From Erwinia tracheiphila (GTDB taxonomy: Bacteria > Pseudomonadota > Gammaproteobacteria > Enterobacterales > Enterobacteriaceae), in assembly GCF_021365465.1 (NCBI RefSeq), contig NZ_CP089932.1, forward strand, positions 4,464,001 through 4,528,000: a stretch of DNA of 64,000 nucleotides. Direction: 5' to 3'. A program made the position numbers and the translations under genes. Positions 8,614 to 19,510 of this stretch are shown one piece after another; position 1 is the first letter of the stretch, and the number at the start of each line of letters is the position of its first letter. Under the pieces are notes generated by a model. The model was given only the letters and a program-made list of their open reading frames with translations. It was not told the DNA's origin and ran no database searches.

Positions 8614-9884
8614 GGCTGCTCTCCTTTTTCCACGTTTTTTAACTTCAGATGTGGGCGTTTCATTGGCAATAAGCCCTGCGGCCGCCAGATCATCATCAGT
8701 ACCATTAGCGCGCCCAGCACCAGCATGCTGTATTCGTTCAGGTCACGCATCAGTTCACGAGAAACAACTAACAGGATCGCCGCGAGGATGACGGCAAACT
8801 GCGAACCCATACCACCCAACACAACGATCGCCAGTACAAAAGCGGACTCGACAAAGGTGAACGATTCCGGGCTGACAAAGCCCTGACGCGCAGCAAACAG
8901 ACAGCCAGCAAACCCCGCAAAAGAGGCGCTGATGGTGAATGCCGTCAGCTTAATTCGGGTTGGGCTGAGACCAAGGGAACAGCAGGCGATCTCATCTTCA
9001 CGCAATGCTTCCCACGCACGCCCCAACGGCATTCGCAGCAGGCGATTAATCACGAACAGGGTGGTCACCACTAACAGCAACGCCACCATATAAAGGAAAA
9101 TAATGCGGTCGCTGGGGTTGTAAGCCAGACCAAAGAAGTTGCTGACGGTGTCCCAGCCGCCGTCGCGCACGCTACGGTTGAACTCCAGACCGAACAACGA
9201 CGGTTTCGGGATCTGGCTGATACCATTTGGGCCTCCGGTGATATCGGTATTATTCAGCAGCAGGATACGAACGATTTCACCAAAGCCCAGCGTGACTATC
9301 GCCAGGTAGTCGCCACGCAGGCGCAGAACCGGAAAACCCAGCAACAGACCAAACAGCGCCGTCACCAGACCTGCCAGTGGCAAACACGTCCAAAAACCCA
9401 GGCCATAGTAATGGTTCAGCAGGGCAAAGGTGTAAGCGCCAATGGCATAAAATCCGCCGTAGCCCAGTACCAGAAGGCCGGAAAGGCCAACCACAACGTT
9501 CAGGCCAAGGCCCAGCATCACGTAGATTAAGGTCAGCGTGGCAATATCAACGGTGCCGCGTGAAACCAGGAAAGGCCAGACCGCCGCTGCGATAATTAAT
9601 GCCAGAATGAGCAGTTTTTGTTTTACCGTCGAGCCATCAATGCCCGGTAAGATCACTGTCGGGCCGGAGATATTTTTCAGGCAGCGCTGCAATAAAGGCC
9701 GCAGCAGCTGGAAGACAAACACCACGGCACAGCCGCCGGCAATCCAGTTCCAGCGCACGCTATCGGCGCTATGAACCACCAGCTGTGTCCCATCGAGACC
9801 CAGGCGCATTCCCATAAAAAACGCTGACAGTATCAACAGCATCAGCGAAGATGCCACAGCGTTGAGCAGGTTGAGCTGTTTCAT
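8610..9884 (-). CDS. livM: LivM, branched-chain amino acid ABC transporter permease
   Basis: A 424-residue inner-membrane permease of the LivM/BPD_transp_2 family. Residues 1-110 form the extra N-terminal membrane segments typical of enterobacterial LivM; the core includes [25 protein letters not shown] (split here by position about 130-155) and the ATPase-coupling loop [19 protein letters not shown] near residue 310. It pairs with LivH. The gene overlaps livG and livH by 4 nt each. Confidence 0.94.
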   Translation of the reverse strand: MKQLNLLNAVASSLMLLILSAFFMGMRLGLDGTQLVVHSADSVRWNWIAGGCAVVFVFQLLRPLLQRCLKNISGPTVILPGIDGSTVKQKLLILALIIAAAVWPFLVSRGTVDIATLTLIYVMLGLGLNVVVGLSGLLVLGYGGFYAIGAYTFALLNHYYGLGFWTCLPLAGLVTALFGLLLGFPVLRLRGDYLAIVTLGFGEIVRILLLNNTDITGGPNGISQIPKPSLFGLEFNRSVRDGGWDTVSNFFGLAYNPSDRIIFLYMVALLLVVTTLFVINRLLRMPLGRAWEALREDEIACCSLGLSPTRIKLTAFTISASFAGFAGCLFAARQGFVSPESFTFVESAFVLAIVVLGGMGSQFAVILAAILLVVSRELMRDLNEYSMLVLGALMVLMMIWRPQGLLPMKRPHLKLKNVEKGEQP

Positions 9885-10807
9885 ACTTTCTCAACCTCCG
9901 GACGCCCCAGAATACCGGTTGGCATAACCAGCAGTACCACGATCAACAGCGCAAAAGAGACCACATCTTTGTATTCAGTGCTCAAATAAGCCGAGGTCAG
10001 TGCTTCGGCAATACCTAGGATCAACCCACCCAGCATCGCCCCTGGAATACTGCCGATACCGCCCAATACCGCGGCGGTAAAAGCCTTCATCCCGGCCATA
10101 AAGCCAATATAAGGATTGATAACGCCATAGAACTGACCGAGCAGTACGCCCGCGACCGCCGCCATCGCGGCACCAATGACAAAGGTCAGTGAGATAACGC
10201 GGTCAGTGTTGATACCCAACAGGCTGGCCATTTTCAGGTCTTCAGCACAGGCACGACAGGCACGGCCCATGCGCGAATAACGGATAAATAAGGTCAGCGC
10301 CAGCATAGCAATGAACGTCACCACCCAGATAACAATCTGCATGGTGGAAATCGTGGCGGCAAAGCCATTGGCGGTGGCCAGCGTCCAGCGTCCGGTGATC
10401 AGGCTGGGAAGAGCAAGGTCTCGCGAGCCCTGCGTCAGGCTGACATAGTTTTGCAGAAAAATTGACATGCCTATAGCGGAAATCAGCGCAATAAGACGCT
10501 TGGATGAGCGGGCGGGCTTGTAAGCGACGCGCTCAATGCTCCAGCCGTATGCGCTGGCAATGACGATGGCGGCAATAAATCCGGTGCCAATCAGCATCCA
10601 GCTGACATCAATGCCCATCATCATTAACGCGGCAATCACGATAAAGGAAACGTAGCTGCTGATCATGTATACCTCGCCGTGGGCGAAGTTGATCATGCCG
10701 ATAATACCGTACACCATGGTGTAGCCGATGGCGATAAGCGCGTAAGTGCTGCCCAACGTCACGCCGTTGAACATTTGTTGCAGAAAATAGAGAAACTGCT
10801 CGGACAT
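9881..10807 (-). CDS. livH: LivH, branched-chain amino acid ABC transporter permease
   Basis: A 308-residue inner-membrane permease; the second half of the LivHM channel. Family features include [20 protein letters not shown] near the N-terminus and the coupling loop [19 protein letters not shown] near residue 190. I start it at [15 protein letters not shown] (ATG 10805-10807), the family start; an upstream in-frame ATG at 10876 would add 23 unconserved residues. It is separated from livJ by 141 bp with a hairpin. Confidence 0.93.
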   Translation of the reverse strand: MSEQFLYFLQQMFNGVTLGSTYALIAIGYTMVYGIIGMINFAHGEVYMISSYVSFIVIAALMMMGIDVSWMLIGTGFIAAIVIASAYGWSIERVAYKPARSSKRLIALISAIGMSIFLQNYVSLTQGSRDLALPSLITGRWTLATANGFAATISTMQIVIWVVTFIAMLALTLFIRYSRMGRACRACAEDLKMASLLGINTDRVISLTFVIGAAMAAVAGVLLGQFYGVINPYIGFMAGMKAFTAAVLGGIGSIPGAMLGGLILGIAEALTSAYLSTEYKDVVSFALLIVVLLVMPTGILGRPEVEKV

Positions 10808-10914
10808 ACCTGATACCTTACTTCTTGCCACCCTGGCGATAAATAACATGTTGATATAAATCGGATTAACATCCAATGGATAACCATATAATCAATGGCT
10901 GCCCCATGACAAAA

Positions 10915-10935
10915 CGGGCGACGTGAACGCCGCCC
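10915..10935 (-). terminator. Hairpin between livJ and livH (possible attenuator)
   Basis: On the minus strand a GGGCG/CGCCC stem with a 10-nt loop is followed by GTTTTGT, 14 nt past the livJ stop. Such a partial terminator would give more binding protein than membrane components, which is common for periplasmic binding protein operons. The short U run makes it a weak call. Confidence 0.45.
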
Positions 10936-10948
10936 TGACGGGTTATAT

Positions 10949-12064
10949 TTACTTCACTATGGAAGAAGAACCATCGGCATGCCATTTAAAGATGCCAAAT
11001 TCAAAACCTTTAAGGTCACCTTTCGCATCCCAGCTCAGATCGCCCATCACCGTTGGCATCGCTGCGCCTTCTCTCAGGTTTTTAGCAATATCTGCCGGTT
11101 CAACGCTTTTGCTGCGTTCCATTCCGGTGGTCAACGCCTGTAATGCGGCATAGGTGGTCCAGACAAACGGCCCTGTGGAGTCCTGCTTCCTCGCTTTCAG
11201 TGCATCAACAATGGATTTGTTTGCAGGAACCTGATCGTAGCGCTTCGGCAGCGTAACCAGCATACCTTCAGAAGCCGCACCCGCAATATTGGATAAGGAG
11301 GAATTACCCACGCCCTCCGGCCCCATAAACTGGGTTTTCAAACCAGCAGCACGAGACTGGCGCAGGATCTGTCCCATTTCCGGGTAGTAGCCACCAAAAT
11401 AGACGAAGTCGATATTTTCTTTCTTCAGGCGCGCCACCAGCGTGGAGAAATCTTTGTCACCTGCAGTGATGCCTTCAAACATCACCACGTTGCCACCGGA
11501 TTTTTTCAGGCTGTCCTGTACGGAACGCGCCAGACCTTCTCCATATTGCTGCTTGTCATGAATCACCGCGATGCGATGCGGTTTGATTTCACTCAGAATG
11601 TATTTCGCCGCGGTCGGTGCCTGATCGGAATCAAGGCCGGTGGTACGCATGATTAACTTATAGCCGCGCGTGGTCAGGTTAGTATTGGTCGCGGCAGGCG
11701 TGATCATCAGCACGCCTTCGTCTTCGTATATGTCAGATGCGGGCTGGGTTGAAGAGGAGCACAGGTGACCAATAACGTAGCGAATACCAGCGTTGATCAC
11801 TTTGTTAGCCACAGCGACCGCCTGCTTTGGATCGCAGGCATCGTCATATTCCACACCGACCAGTTTGTCACCATTAATACCACCTTTCGCATTGATATCT
11901 GCGATAGCTTGCCTTGCACCGGTAAATTCCATATCACCGTACTGTGCAACCGGACCTGACATTGCGCCCACAATGGCAACTTTGATGTCTTTAGCTGCTG
12001 CAAAATGACTAAACGCCATCGCCACACAACCTGCCAGGAACGCGCTACCTTTACTGATTTTCAT
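10949..12064 (-). CDS. livJ: Periplasmic branched-chain amino acid binding protein (LivJ/LivK type)
   Basis: A 371-residue periplasmic receptor with a cleavable signal peptide (about residues 1-24, ending SHFAAA). The core shows [38 protein letters not shown] and [19 protein letters not shown], the ligand-binding loop region with the conserved disulfide cysteines. Escherichia has two paralogues (livJ and livK); only one is here, and its N-terminus is closer to LivJ while its place in the operon is that of livK. It delivers Leu/Ile/Val to LivHMGF. Confidence 0.92.
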   Translation of the reverse strand: MKISKGSAFLAGCVAMAFSHFAAAKDIKVAIVGAMSGPVAQYGDMEFTGARQAIADINAKGGINGDKLVGVEYDDACDPKQAVAVANKVINAGIRYVIGHLCSSSTQPASDIYEDEGVLMITPAATNTNLTTRGYKLIMRTTGLDSDQAPTAAKYILSEIKPHRIAVIHDKQQYGEGLARSVQDSLKKSGGNVVMFEGITAGDKDFSTLVARLKKENIDFVYFGGYYPEMGQILRQSRAAGLKTQFMGPEGVGNSSLSNIAGAASEGMLVTLPKRYDQVPANKSIVDALKARKQDSTGPFVWTTYAALQALTTGMERSKSVEPADIAKNLREGAAMPTVMGDLSWDAKGDLKGFEFGIFKWHADGSSSIVK

Positions 12065-12448
12065 CCTGAGTACCCCATCTGTTATGTTTGTACTTGCTTT
12101 TATCTGTATTCCGCAGAAAACGCTTTCGATAGAAAGGGTTAGCAGAATTTATACGGTTTTTTGCAATAAGGCTTTAAAATTCAGGTTATTAAACAGGAAT
12201 TTTCTTCTGTAAATCAACTGACATATTGAAAAATCGCTGTCTATCACAGGATAATTCTCTGATATTAACGCGGGTGATCAAGGTCTATTATCAGACAATT
12301 ATGCTGGTTAATCGGTGATCAGTTAGTGTTTATCTTTATTTTTTACTTTTCAACACACAGATTGCTTTGTTTTCGTACGAAAAAGATACCAGTCTGTCTG
12401 GCGTAAAATTCGTTACAATATGCCTTTCTCAGTCGTCCGGTGCCGTAC
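12065..12448. promoter_or_regulatory. Divergent promoter region of livJ and panM
   Basis: This 384-bp AT-rich stretch separates two divergent genes and must hold both promoters. I see no gene. An Lrp-regulated liv promoter would be expected from the family, but Lrp sites are too loose to assign by eye. Confidence 0.5.
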
Positions 12449-12844
12449 ATGAAGCTTACTATAATCAGATTGCAACATTTCTCCGATCGGGATCGGCTGG
12501 ACCTGGCCAAAATCTGGCCTGCTGTTAATTGCAACATGCTTGAAGACAACCTTGATCAAGCGCACCGTCTTTATGCCGCGAAATTCAATGACCGCCTGCT
12601 GGCTGCTGTTAAGGTCACGGTAAAAGACGGCGAGGGAGAAATGCACGATTTTATGGTGCGTGAGGTGACGCGACGTCGGGGAGTAGGAAAATACCTGCTT
12701 GAAGAGGTGCTTGCACAGAATAACGCTATCAGGAAGTGGCGGATAGCAAGCAACGATTTTTATACTCAGGAAGCGGCATCGGCATTTATGCGCTCCTGCG
12801 GGTTTGAAACGCTGGCGAGGGGATGGGAATGGCGAAAAGATTAG
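12449..12844 (+). CDS. panM: PanM (PanZ), aspartate decarboxylase maturation factor
   Basis: A 131-residue GNAT-fold protein. In enterobacteria PanM binds the PanD proenzyme and triggers its autocleavage to the pyruvoyl enzyme that makes beta-alanine, and with CoA it also limits pantothenate synthesis. The N-terminus MKLTIIRLQHFSDRDRLDL and the acetyl-CoA-binding motif VREVTRRRGVGKYLLEEVL (about residues 71-90) match the family. I use ATG 12449 over the GTG at 12440. Position between livJ and rpoH is the same as in Escherichia. Confidence 0.92.
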   Translation: MKLTIIRLQHFSDRDRLDLAKIWPAVNCNMLEDNLDQAHRLYAAKFNDRLLAAVKVTVKDGEGEMHDFMVREVTRRRGVGKYLLEEVLAQNNAIRKWRIASNDFYTQEAASAFMRSCGFETLARGWEWRKD

Positions 12845-12910
12845 CAAGCAGCATGTGGAAAGACAGATCTGCTGCGCTGTGTATCCCCTCACGACCCAGG
12901 TGGCAGCAGA

Positions 12911-12947
12911 AAACAGAAAGGGCGGCCAGTGGCTGCTCTTTCTGTTT
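12911..12947. terminator. Bidirectional terminator between panM and rpoH
   Basis: AAACAGAAAG at 12911-12920 pairs perfectly with CTTTCTGTTT at 12938-12947, with further GC pairing inside. T-rich sequence follows on both strands, serving the convergent panM and rpoH transcripts. Confidence 0.8.
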
Positions 12948-12959
12948 CATAACGATGAC

Positions 12960-13814
12960 TCAGGCTTCAATCGCAACACGCAGTTTTTTCATTGCGTTCT
13001 TTTCAAGCTGACGCACGCGCTCGGCAGAGACGCCATATTTATCAGCCAGTTCCTGTAGAGTTATTTTATTGTCATCGTCCAGCCAGCGGGCGCGGATAAT
13101 ATCCTGGCTACGCTCATCCAGCTCCCGCATCGCATCACTCAGCTTATCCACTGCATGGCTTTCCCAGTTATCTTCTTCAATACCGCCAGCAAAATCTGAA
13201 GATTTATCCTGCAGGTAAAGCATAGGTGCCATTGAGCGGCCTTCCCCTTCCTCTTCCGGCGTAGGATCAAAGGTCATGTCCTGAGCAGCCATCCGCGACT
13301 CCATCTCAAGCACATCTTTGCTGGACACCCCCAGCTCGCGGGCAACCATTTCCACTTCGTCCTGATTAAACCAGCCCAGACGCTGCTTGGCTTTGCGCAG
13401 GTTAAAAAACAGCTTACGTTGCGCTTTGGTGGTGGCAACCTTAACGATACGCCAGTTGCGCAGAACGTATTCGTGGATCTCGGCTTTAATCCAGTGAACG
13501 GCAAAGGAAACCAGACGCACGCCCACTTCCGGGTTAAAGCGACGAACGGCTTTCATCAACCCGATGTTGCCTTCCTGAATGAGATCGGCCTGCGGCAAGC
13601 CATAGCCGGAGTAATTACGAGCGACATGAACAACAAAACGCAGGTGAGACAGGATCAGCGTCTTAGCTGCTTCCAGATCGCCCTGGTAATGCAGCCGTTC
13701 AGCCAGCGCTTTTTCCTCTTCTGCCGTCAGCATTGGCCAAGCATTGGCCGCCCGGATGTAAGAATCCAGGTTGCCTAAAGGAGCAATAGCTAAAGTTTGC
13801 ATTTCTTTGGTCAT
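12960..13814 (-). CDS. rpoH: RNA polymerase heat-shock sigma factor RpoH (sigma 32)
   Basis: A 284-residue group 3-like sigma factor that directs RNA polymerase to chaperone and protease promoters. Region 1.2/2 is seen in [19 protein letters not shown] and [19 protein letters not shown], region 2.4 in [20 protein letters not shown], the RpoH box in [16 protein letters not shown], and region 4.2 helix-turn-helix in [20 protein letters not shown]. Length equals Escherichia RpoH (284). It follows ftsY-ftsE-ftsX on the same strand but has its own long leader. Confidence 0.97.
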   Translation of the reverse strand: MTKEMQTLAIAPLGNLDSYIRAANAWPMLTAEEEKALAERLHYQGDLEAAKTLILSHLRFVVHVARNYSGYGLPQADLIQEGNIGLMKAVRRFNPEVGVRLVSFAVHWIKAEIHEYVLRNWRIVKVATTKAQRKLFFNLRKAKQRLGWFNQDEVEMVARELGVSSKDVLEMESRMAAQDMTFDPTPEEEGEGRSMAPMLYLQDKSSDFAGGIEEDNWESHAVDKLSDAMRELDERSQDIIRARWLDDDNKITLQELADKYGVSAERVRQLEKNAMKKLRVAIEA

Positions 13815-14080
13815 TCAAACCCTCTCTGTATTAAGCAATGCTGCTATGACTTTCCTTGAATAACCCGTAAGACTACGTCAATGGCGGAGGAAAGTGAAAG
13901 CAATCTGTGCTGATTTCGACTTCAAAGTTATCCACAAGCTCATTACCGATGATGAATATTTTATACATGACATGGTAATGCAAACATCTTTCCGAAGGAA
14001 GTAACACGAAGACAGTATTCCCCTGTTACACAATTAACGTGCAACAGGAGAGTAGTATAACAAAAACGATAAAAAAAGGA
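13815..14080 (-). promoter_or_regulatory. rpoH promoter region with a consensus DnaA box
   Basis: This 266-bp gap between ftsX and rpoH holds TTATCCACA at 13928-13936, a perfect DnaA box. In Escherichia the rpoH promoters P3 and P4 are repressed by DnaA, so the same control probably exists here. Individual promoters cannot be placed with confidence by eye. The start of the rpoH mRNA is a known RNA thermometer in Escherichia; I did not fold it. Confidence 0.6.
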
Positions 14081-15085
14081 TTACTCGGGCGTAAATCGGC
14101 GTAAATGCTGAACGGTTGCCAGCAAGGCGGCAATCCAGCCGATGATTGCAGAAATCAGCAGCAGCAGCAGGCTTTCATCCCAGGCCAGGCCTTGCAGGCT
14201 GAAGGTTGTCCCGAACACGGCGGCAACCTGTGTCACTACGGATTCAAGACGGAATACCAATATTTCAGACAGCACCAGCGACAGTAACGCACCAGCAAAC
14301 CCCAGCAAGGCGCCGCCGTAAAGGAACGGCCGCAGGATAAAGCCGTCCGTCGCGCCAATCAGTTTCTGCACATTGATGGTATCGCGACGGGCAAAAATAC
14401 TGAGGCGCACACTGTTACCAATCACCAAAAATACCGCGACTATCATTAATATGCCTATCATCGCGGCGATCCGCCCTACCAGCCCGGTCAACGCCGCCAG
14501 ACGGCCAAACCAGCTGTCATCCATCTTCACGTCATCCACGCCCTGCGTTTTCGCTACACGTTCACGCAAATTATTCATGGTGTCAGAATTCTGAAAATTC
14601 AGCTTCGGCGTAATAATAACCACGGCAGGCAGTGGATTTTGCTCAAGCATATCCATTGCACCACCAAAGCCCGACCAGTTGCGAAACTCCCCCATCGCCT
14701 CTTCCCGCGAGAGATAGTTCACTTTATCCACACCATCTTCTTTCTTAATCTGCGCAACGACATTCTCTGCCGCATCATCGTCCAGCGTTTTACTCAGGTA
14801 AACCGTTAGCTGAGGTGCCGGATACCATTGTTCAGCGGCCTGGCTGACGTTTTTCCAGACCATAAAACAGATGCTCGGTAAGGTAAATGAAATGGCAATA
14901 ACAGTGACCGTCAGCAGCGTAGCAAGAGGCTGACGCCACATATCAGACAGCGCCCCGTGCAGAGCATAACGCCACTGTTCCTGCCATCCCCCCTTCAACG
15001 CTTTGCTTTTGGAAGGCTGTTTTTGTCTCGCTACTTTTGGGGGCGAAGGCCATTTATTACGTTTGTTAACCACGCAGGCCTCCAT
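14081..15085 (-). CDS. ftsX: Cell division protein FtsX
   Basis: A 334-residue inner-membrane protein with four expected membrane segments (about 75-97, 205-227, 255-280, 300-322). With FtsE it forms an ABC-type complex at the septum that activates murein hydrolases through EnvC. The conserved extracellular loop is present ([40 protein letters not shown]), as are [21 protein letters not shown] and the C-terminal HLRRFTPE. The chosen ATG overlaps the ftsE end by 20 nt; a GTG a few codons in is possible. Confidence 0.95.
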   Translation of the reverse strand: MEACVVNKRNKWPSPPKVARQKQPSKSKALKGGWQEQWRYALHGALSDMWRQPLATLLTVTVIAISFTLPSICFMVWKNVSQAAEQWYPAPQLTVYLSKTLDDDAAENVVAQIKKEDGVDKVNYLSREEAMGEFRNWSGFGGAMDMLEQNPLPAVVIITPKLNFQNSDTMNNLRERVAKTQGVDDVKMDDSWFGRLAALTGLVGRIAAMIGILMIVAVFLVIGNSVRLSIFARRDTINVQKLIGATDGFILRPFLYGGALLGFAGALLSLVLSEILVFRLESVVTQVAAVFGTTFSLQGLAWDESLLLLLISAIIGWIAALLATVQHLRRFTPE

Positions 15086-15731
15086 CCAGGTGTCCCTGAT
15101 TGAGCGTCATCAGGCGATAATTGCGCCGGGCGATCAGGCTGCAGTCATGCGTCGCCATTAAAACCGTGACACCAACACGGTTGAATTCTTCAAACAGACG
15201 CAAAATTTCCTCAGACAGCGCATCGTCCAGGTTACCGGTTGGCTCATCCGCCAGCACTACGGCAGGCTTGTTGACCACCGCACGCGCAATACCAACCCGT
15301 TGCTGCTCACCACCGGAAAGCTGAACAGGAAAGCTTTTCGCTTTGCCGAGCAGACCGACTTTGTCCAGCGCAGCCGATACCCGTCGACGAATATCTTCCA
15401 CACTGGCACCGGCGATAATCAACGGAATGGCCACGTTATCGTAAACCGAGCGGTCCATAAGCAGGTGGTGCTCCTGGAAAATCATCCCTATCTGGCGACG
15501 CAGGAAAGGCACTTCACTGTTTTTAAGACGACTGATTTCGTGCCTGCCAAACCAGATCCGCCCTGCGTTGGGGCGTTCGATACCGCAAATAAGTTTCAGC
15601 AGCGTACTTTTGCCTGCACCGGAATGCCCGGTCAGAAACGCCATTTCCCCCGGTTGCAGATGAAACTCCACCCCCTGAAGCGCTTGCCGACCGCCGAGAT
15701 AAGCCTTACTGACTTGTTCAAAGCGAATCAT
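15066..15731 (-). CDS. ftsE: Cell division ATP-binding protein FtsE
   Basis: A 221-residue ABC ATPase partner of FtsX. Walker A ([13 protein letters not shown], about residue 36), signature ([15 protein letters not shown]) and Walker B ([13 protein letters not shown]) are intact, and [20 protein letters not shown] is the FtsE-type Q-loop region. It lies 2 nt after ftsY and overlaps ftsX, so the three are co-transcribed. Confidence 0.96.
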   Translation of the reverse strand: MIRFEQVSKAYLGGRQALQGVEFHLQPGEMAFLTGHSGAGKSTLLKLICGIERPNAGRIWFGRHEISRLKNSEVPFLRRQIGMIFQEHHLLMDRSVYDNVAIPLIIAGASVEDIRRRVSAALDKVGLLGKAKSFPVQLSGGEQQRVGIARAVVNKPAVVLADEPTGNLDDALSEEILRLFEEFNRVGVTVLMATHDCSLIARRNYRLMTLNQGHLDGGLRG

Positions 15732-15733
15732 CC

Positions 15734-17188
15734 TTATGAATCCTCTCGGGCAAAAAGTGCCTCTATAAAATCATCAGCCTTAAATGAACGTAAGTCTTCA
15801 ATGCCCTCGCCCACGCCGATGTAGCGGATTGGAATGCCGAACTGGTCAGCAACCGAGAAAATCACGCCACCTTTCGCCGTACCGTCCAGCTTGGTGAGGG
15901 TAATCCCGGTAAGCCCCACGGCTTCATGGAACAGCTTAGTCTGGCTGATAGCATTTTGTCCGGTACTGGCATCAATTGTCAGCATGACTTCGTGTGGTGC
16001 CTGTTCATCAAGCTTTTTCATCACGCGAGTGATTTTTTTCAACTCTTCCATCAGATGCGATTTGTTTTGCAATCGGCCTGCCGTATCGGCAATCAGCACA
16101 TCAACATGACGTGCTTTAGCGGCCTGAATGGCATCGAAAATAACTGAGGCAGAGTCTGCACCGGTATGCTGGGCGACTACCGGAATATCGTTACGCTGCC
16201 CCCACACCTGCAGTTGTTCTACTGCCGCAGCGCGGAAGGTATCACCAGCCGCCAACATAACGGATTTTCCTTCTGCCTGATACTGGCGGGCCAGTTTACC
16301 AATGGTGGTGGTTTTACCCACACCATTCACACCCACCATAAGAATGACAAAAGGCGTTTCACCTGCAACATCCAGAGGGGACTCAACCTTTGCAAGGATC
16401 TCTGACATTTCCTGTTTCAGCAGACCATATAGCGCTTCGGCATCTCGTAGCTGTTTACGGTTAGCTTGCTGAGTCAGACTGGTGATAATCCGCCGGGTTG
16501 TTTCCACGCCAACATCCGCTATCAGCAGCTGTTCTTCCAGCTCTTCAAACAAATCGTCATCGATTTTTTTACCGCGAAATAAGCCAATAAATCCAGAACC
16601 CAGATTCTGACGAGTCTTGACCAGGCTACCCTTGAGGCGGGCGAAAAAGCCCTCTTTGGTGGGGCGTTGTTGTTCGGCGGTGCTGCTATTCTCTTCGGCA
16701 GCCGGCTCGTTAACATCTATCTGTTCACCGCTGGTTGGAACACCGGTTTCCGCGTCATTTCGTGCCTCAACGCGCTGTTCAGGCACGCTAATATCCGCCT
16801 CGGGTGGCAGGAGGGGTTCCGGCGCTGGCTGTGGTTCAACAGCATGCTGTGACATTGTGATTTCGGTTTTCTTTTCCGTGTCTGCCGTCAGCGCTGGCAG
16901 TTCGGGCTGAATGACGTCCACTGCATCTGCTGATTCCTGTTTGTTGACGAACGTTGACGCATCGGGTTCCCCGTACACAGACTGCCCAACGGCGTCCGGG
17001 TCGGCGGTTTCTTCCAACCTATCGCTGTGCGATCCGGCTTCAGGACTGGCGGGCGTGGTGTCATCAGTCACTTCATCAACGGCTGGCTGTTTGTCTTCTG
17101 GCGTCTCTTTCGTTACGTCCTCGGACGTTGGTTCTTCACGCCCTAATCCCAGCCAGGAAAAAAAGCCACGTTTTTTATTCTTTGCCAT
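15734..17188 (-). CDS. ftsY: Signal recognition particle receptor FtsY
   Basis: A 484-residue SRP GTPase that docks ribosome-nascent chain complexes at the inner membrane. Residues 1 to about 180 form the acidic, low-complexity A domain with the membrane-targeting start (KNKKRGFFSWLGLG); the NG domain follows with P-loop GVNGVGKTTTIGKLA (about 288), DTFRAAAVEQLQVW, DTAGRLQNKSHLMEEL and the TKLDGTAKGG guanine motif. Length is near the 497 of Escherichia. First gene of ftsYEX, divergent from rsmD. Confidence 0.96.
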   Translation of the reverse strand: MAKNKKRGFFSWLGLGREEPTSEDVTKETPEDKQPAVDEVTDDTTPASPEAGSHSDRLEETADPDAVGQSVYGEPDASTFVNKQESADAVDVIQPELPALTADTEKKTEITMSQHAVEPQPAPEPLLPPEADISVPEQRVEARNDAETGVPTSGEQIDVNEPAAEENSSTAEQQRPTKEGFFARLKGSLVKTRQNLGSGFIGLFRGKKIDDDLFEELEEQLLIADVGVETTRRIITSLTQQANRKQLRDAEALYGLLKQEMSEILAKVESPLDVAGETPFVILMVGVNGVGKTTTIGKLARQYQAEGKSVMLAAGDTFRAAAVEQLQVWGQRNDIPVVAQHTGADSASVIFDAIQAAKARHVDVLIADTAGRLQNKSHLMEELKKITRVMKKLDEQAPHEVMLTIDASTGQNAISQTKLFHEAVGLTGITLTKLDGTAKGGVIFSVADQFGIPIRYIGVGEGIEDLRSFKADDFIEALFAREDS

Positions 17189-17353
17189 GGTGCAACCACA
17201 CTCCTCGCGGGGGAAAAACGGTCAGGTCTCTGAAAATCTTCTTAATACCCTAGTCTAACACTTTACTGCTGACGCAACACAGCACCCTTTTTACGTTTCC
17301 TGCGTCCTGAACGCGCGTTAAACTGTGCAACAAATTATGAAGAGTTCAGCAGC

Positions 17354-17959
17354 ATGACAAAGAAAAACCACAATGGTAGCCCAGGGCAAATTCGTATTAT
17401 TGGCGGCCTGTGGCGCGGCAGAAAACTCCCGGTTCCCGACAGCGCGGGACTTCGGCCCACCACCGATCGCGTGCGTGAAACCCTGTTTAACTGGCTGGCA
17501 CCGGACATTCAGGGTGCGCACTGCCTTGATTGCTTTGCGGGAAGCGGCGCACTCGGGTTGGAAGCACTTTCCCGCCAGGCCGCCTCGGTAACACTGTTGG
17601 AGCTGGAGCGTCACGTTGCGCAGCAGTTAGGGAAAAATCTGGCTACTTTGGGTGCCAAAACAGGGAGTGTGATTAATACCAACACCCTGCAATATCTGGC
17701 ACATGAGGGGCAACCTCATGGCGTGGTGTTTGTCGATCCTCCCTTTCGTCAGGGCATGCTGGAACAGACCATCCAGCTACTTGAATCCGGTGGATGGCTG
17801 ACTGCCGATGCGCTGATTTATGTGGAAAGTGAAGTGGAAAACGGCCCACCATTGGTGCCGGAAAACTGGCAACTGCATCGGGAAAAGATAGCCGGGCAGG
17901 TCGCTTATCGTCTCTATACCCGTCGTGCTTCAGAGAGGGAAGGAAGAAAATCATGCTGA
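17354..17959 (+). CDS. rsmD: 16S rRNA (guanine966-N2)-methyltransferase RsmD
   Basis: A 201-residue SAM-dependent enzyme that methylates G966 of 16S rRNA in the assembled small subunit. Key blocks are IRIIGGLWRGRKLPV, LRPTTDRVRETLFNWL, the SAM-binding DCFAGSGALGLEALSR (about 58-73) and the catalytic VFVDPPFRQGML (DPPF, about 125). The end overlaps yhhL by 7 nt. Confidence 0.95.
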   Translation: MTKKNHNGSPGQIRIIGGLWRGRKLPVPDSAGLRPTTDRVRETLFNWLAPDIQGAHCLDCFAGSGALGLEALSRQAASVTLLELERHVAQQLGKNLATLGAKTGSVINTNTLQYLAHEGQPHGVVFVDPPFRQGMLEQTIQLLESGGWLTADALIYVESEVENGPPLVPENWQLHREKIAGQVAYRLYTRRASEREGRKSC

Positions 17960-18222
17960 TTAATCTGGGCAGGTTATTGATGGTGTTCGTTTGGGGATTC
18001 TTACTGTTAAATCTGGTTCACGCCTTTCCCAGGCCACTGAAATATTTTGTCGATGTCGCATTAATTTTTATGGTGATTATGCACGCTTTGCAACTGGTAC
18101 TCTTGCGGGCAACGCAGCCGAAAACCGGGCCAACACTAAGCGGCCTGACCCAGGCAAAAATTTTCTTTTTTGGCGTGTTCGAGCTGCTGCTCTGGCAGAA
18201 AAAAAATATGCCGAAAAAGTAA
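17953..18222 (+). CDS. yhhL: YhhL, DUF1145 inner-membrane protein
   Basis: An 89-residue protein with two hydrophobic segments (about 5-25 and 34-55) and a basic C-terminal tail, conserved directly after rsmD in enterobacteria. Its role is unknown. The reading frame starts inside the rsmD 3' end with GGAAGAAA as ribosome binding site. Confidence 0.88.
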   Translation: MLINLGRLLMVFVWGFLLLNLVHAFPRPLKYFVDVALIFMVIMHALQLVLLRATQPKTGPTLSGLTQAKIFFFGVFELLLWQKKNMPKK

Positions 18223-18231
18223 TTCCTGACA

Positions 18232-18283
18232 AAAAGTCAGCCGAAAAAACCTGAGATTACGGACATTTTTTCGGCAGACTTTT
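18232..18283. terminator. Bidirectional terminator between yhhL and yhhM
   Basis: An 18-bp stem with one mismatch (18232-18249 with 18266-18283; core GCCGAAAAAA) encloses a 16-nt loop. The A/T-rich arms provide U runs in both directions, serving convergent yhhL and yhhM. Confidence 0.85.
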
Positions 18284-18625
18284 CTATTGCGCCATCGGGC
18301 TGAAGGAAATAAAACGCGTTCCTTTTAGTTTCAGTTTACCTTTTGCGCCCTCATCGGTTTGTTGATAGTCACGCTGCATTAAGACCAGTTTAAAGTCTCC
18401 GGCACCAGTAAGCGAGTGAAACCAGGCTTCATAGCGCATCTCTTCGACCGGGACCGTTTCTCGCTGGCAGGAACGACGACTGGATATCAGCTTTTCTCTT
18501 CGGGCTTTGACTTCCACCAGCAATGAGCGAGTCGGTGAAACATCATTGACGGCAATTTCGCGGCGCTGCTTGATCAACTGGCGCGTTGCCAGTACGGCAA
18601 TCACTGCAAGGAGAGTAAGAAACAA
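18284..18625 (-). CDS. yhhM: YhhM, DUF2500 family membrane-anchored protein
   Basis: A 113-residue protein with one N-terminal membrane helix (FLTLLAVIAVLATRQLI) and a soluble domain ending in KGTRFISF, matching YhhM of Escherichia (119 residues). Function is unknown. The only start in this frame is TTG at 18625; an ATG at about 18639 or 18651 lies one base out of frame (reading HEAAMI), so either the TTG is used or a one-base change near 18628 has damaged the N-terminus. Confidence 0.75.
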   Translation of the reverse strand: MFLTLLAVIAVLATRQLIKQRREIAVNDVSPTRSLLVEVKARREKLISSRRSCQRETVPVEEMRYEAWFHSLTGAGDFKLVLMQRDYQQTDEGAKGKLKLKGTRFISFSPMAQ

Positions 18626-18869
18626 TCATGGCGGCTTCATGCATTCCCCTTAACATTTGTTCAAATAAAGCGTGCTGATTTTACGCATTTTACACCGCGA
18701 GCTTATCCGGAAAAATTCTGGTTTCCAGTCTGAGATAAATGCGGGCGTAGCACAGCCTGCCTTTTGGCAGTGAAGAATTACCGGCTTTCAGAGGCACCCG
18801 ATTGTCACTTCGCCACCGTCTGGCCTAAACTCATTGAGAAATTCTGCATCGAAAACAAAGGGACAGATT

Positions 18870-19496
18870 ATGATTTGGTCGTTTCTGGCGGTACTTTTTT
18901 CCGGCTGGCTGTATGTGGATGCCACCTACCGTGGGCCTCAATGGCAACGCTGGGTGTTCAAACCTGTCACCTTACTGCTGCTGGTGGCCTGGGCCTGGCA
19001 GGCTCCGGTACCGAACACAACCGACTACCTGATTCTGTTTGGTTTGCTGGCAACGCTGATTGGCGATGCGCTGACGCTGTTGCCAAATCGCCGTATGCTT
19101 TACGCCATTGGTGCTTTCTTCCTCTCACACCTTTTGTATACGATCTATTTTGTCAGCCATATGACGCTGACTTTCTTCTGGCCAATGCCCCTGGTGTTGC
19201 TGGTCGTTGGCATCCTGTTAATTGCCACCCTGTGGAACAGGCTTGAGGAGCTACGCTGGCCAGTGTGCACCTTTATCGGTATGACATTACTGATGACATG
19301 GCTGGCCGCTGAACAATATTTCTTCCGGCCAAACGCTTACAGCTTCTCGCTGATGTCAGGAACCATACTGCTGTTGCTGGCAAATGTTATCTGGTACATC
19401 ACGCACTATCGTCGCCGCTTTCCGTCAGACAGTGCAATCATCGCTGCCTGCTATTTTGCCGGTCATTTTATGATGGTACGTGCACTCTATCTGTAA
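18870..19496 (+). CDS. yhhN: YhhN, TMEM86/lysoplasmalogenase-family membrane protein
   Basis: A 208-residue protein with about eight membrane segments. Typical YhhN blocks are [54 protein letters not shown] and the C-terminal [16 protein letters not shown]. Relatives in animals (TMEM86) hydrolyse lysoplasmalogens; the bacterial role is unproven. I start at ATG 18870 (MIWSF), preceded by AAAGGGACAG, and not at an earlier in-frame ATG at 18834. Confidence 0.9.
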   Translation: MIWSFLAVLFSGWLYVDATYRGPQWQRWVFKPVTLLLLVAWAWQAPVPNTTDYLILFGLLATLIGDALTLLPNRRMLYAIGAFFLSHLLYTIYFVSHMTLTFFWPMPLVLLVVGILLIATLWNRLEELRWPVCTFIGMTLLMTWLAAEQYFFRPNAYSFSLMSGTILLLLANVIWYITHYRRRFPSDSAIIAACYFAGHFMMVRALYL

Positions 19497-19510
19497 TTAC
19501 TGAAAAAGCC

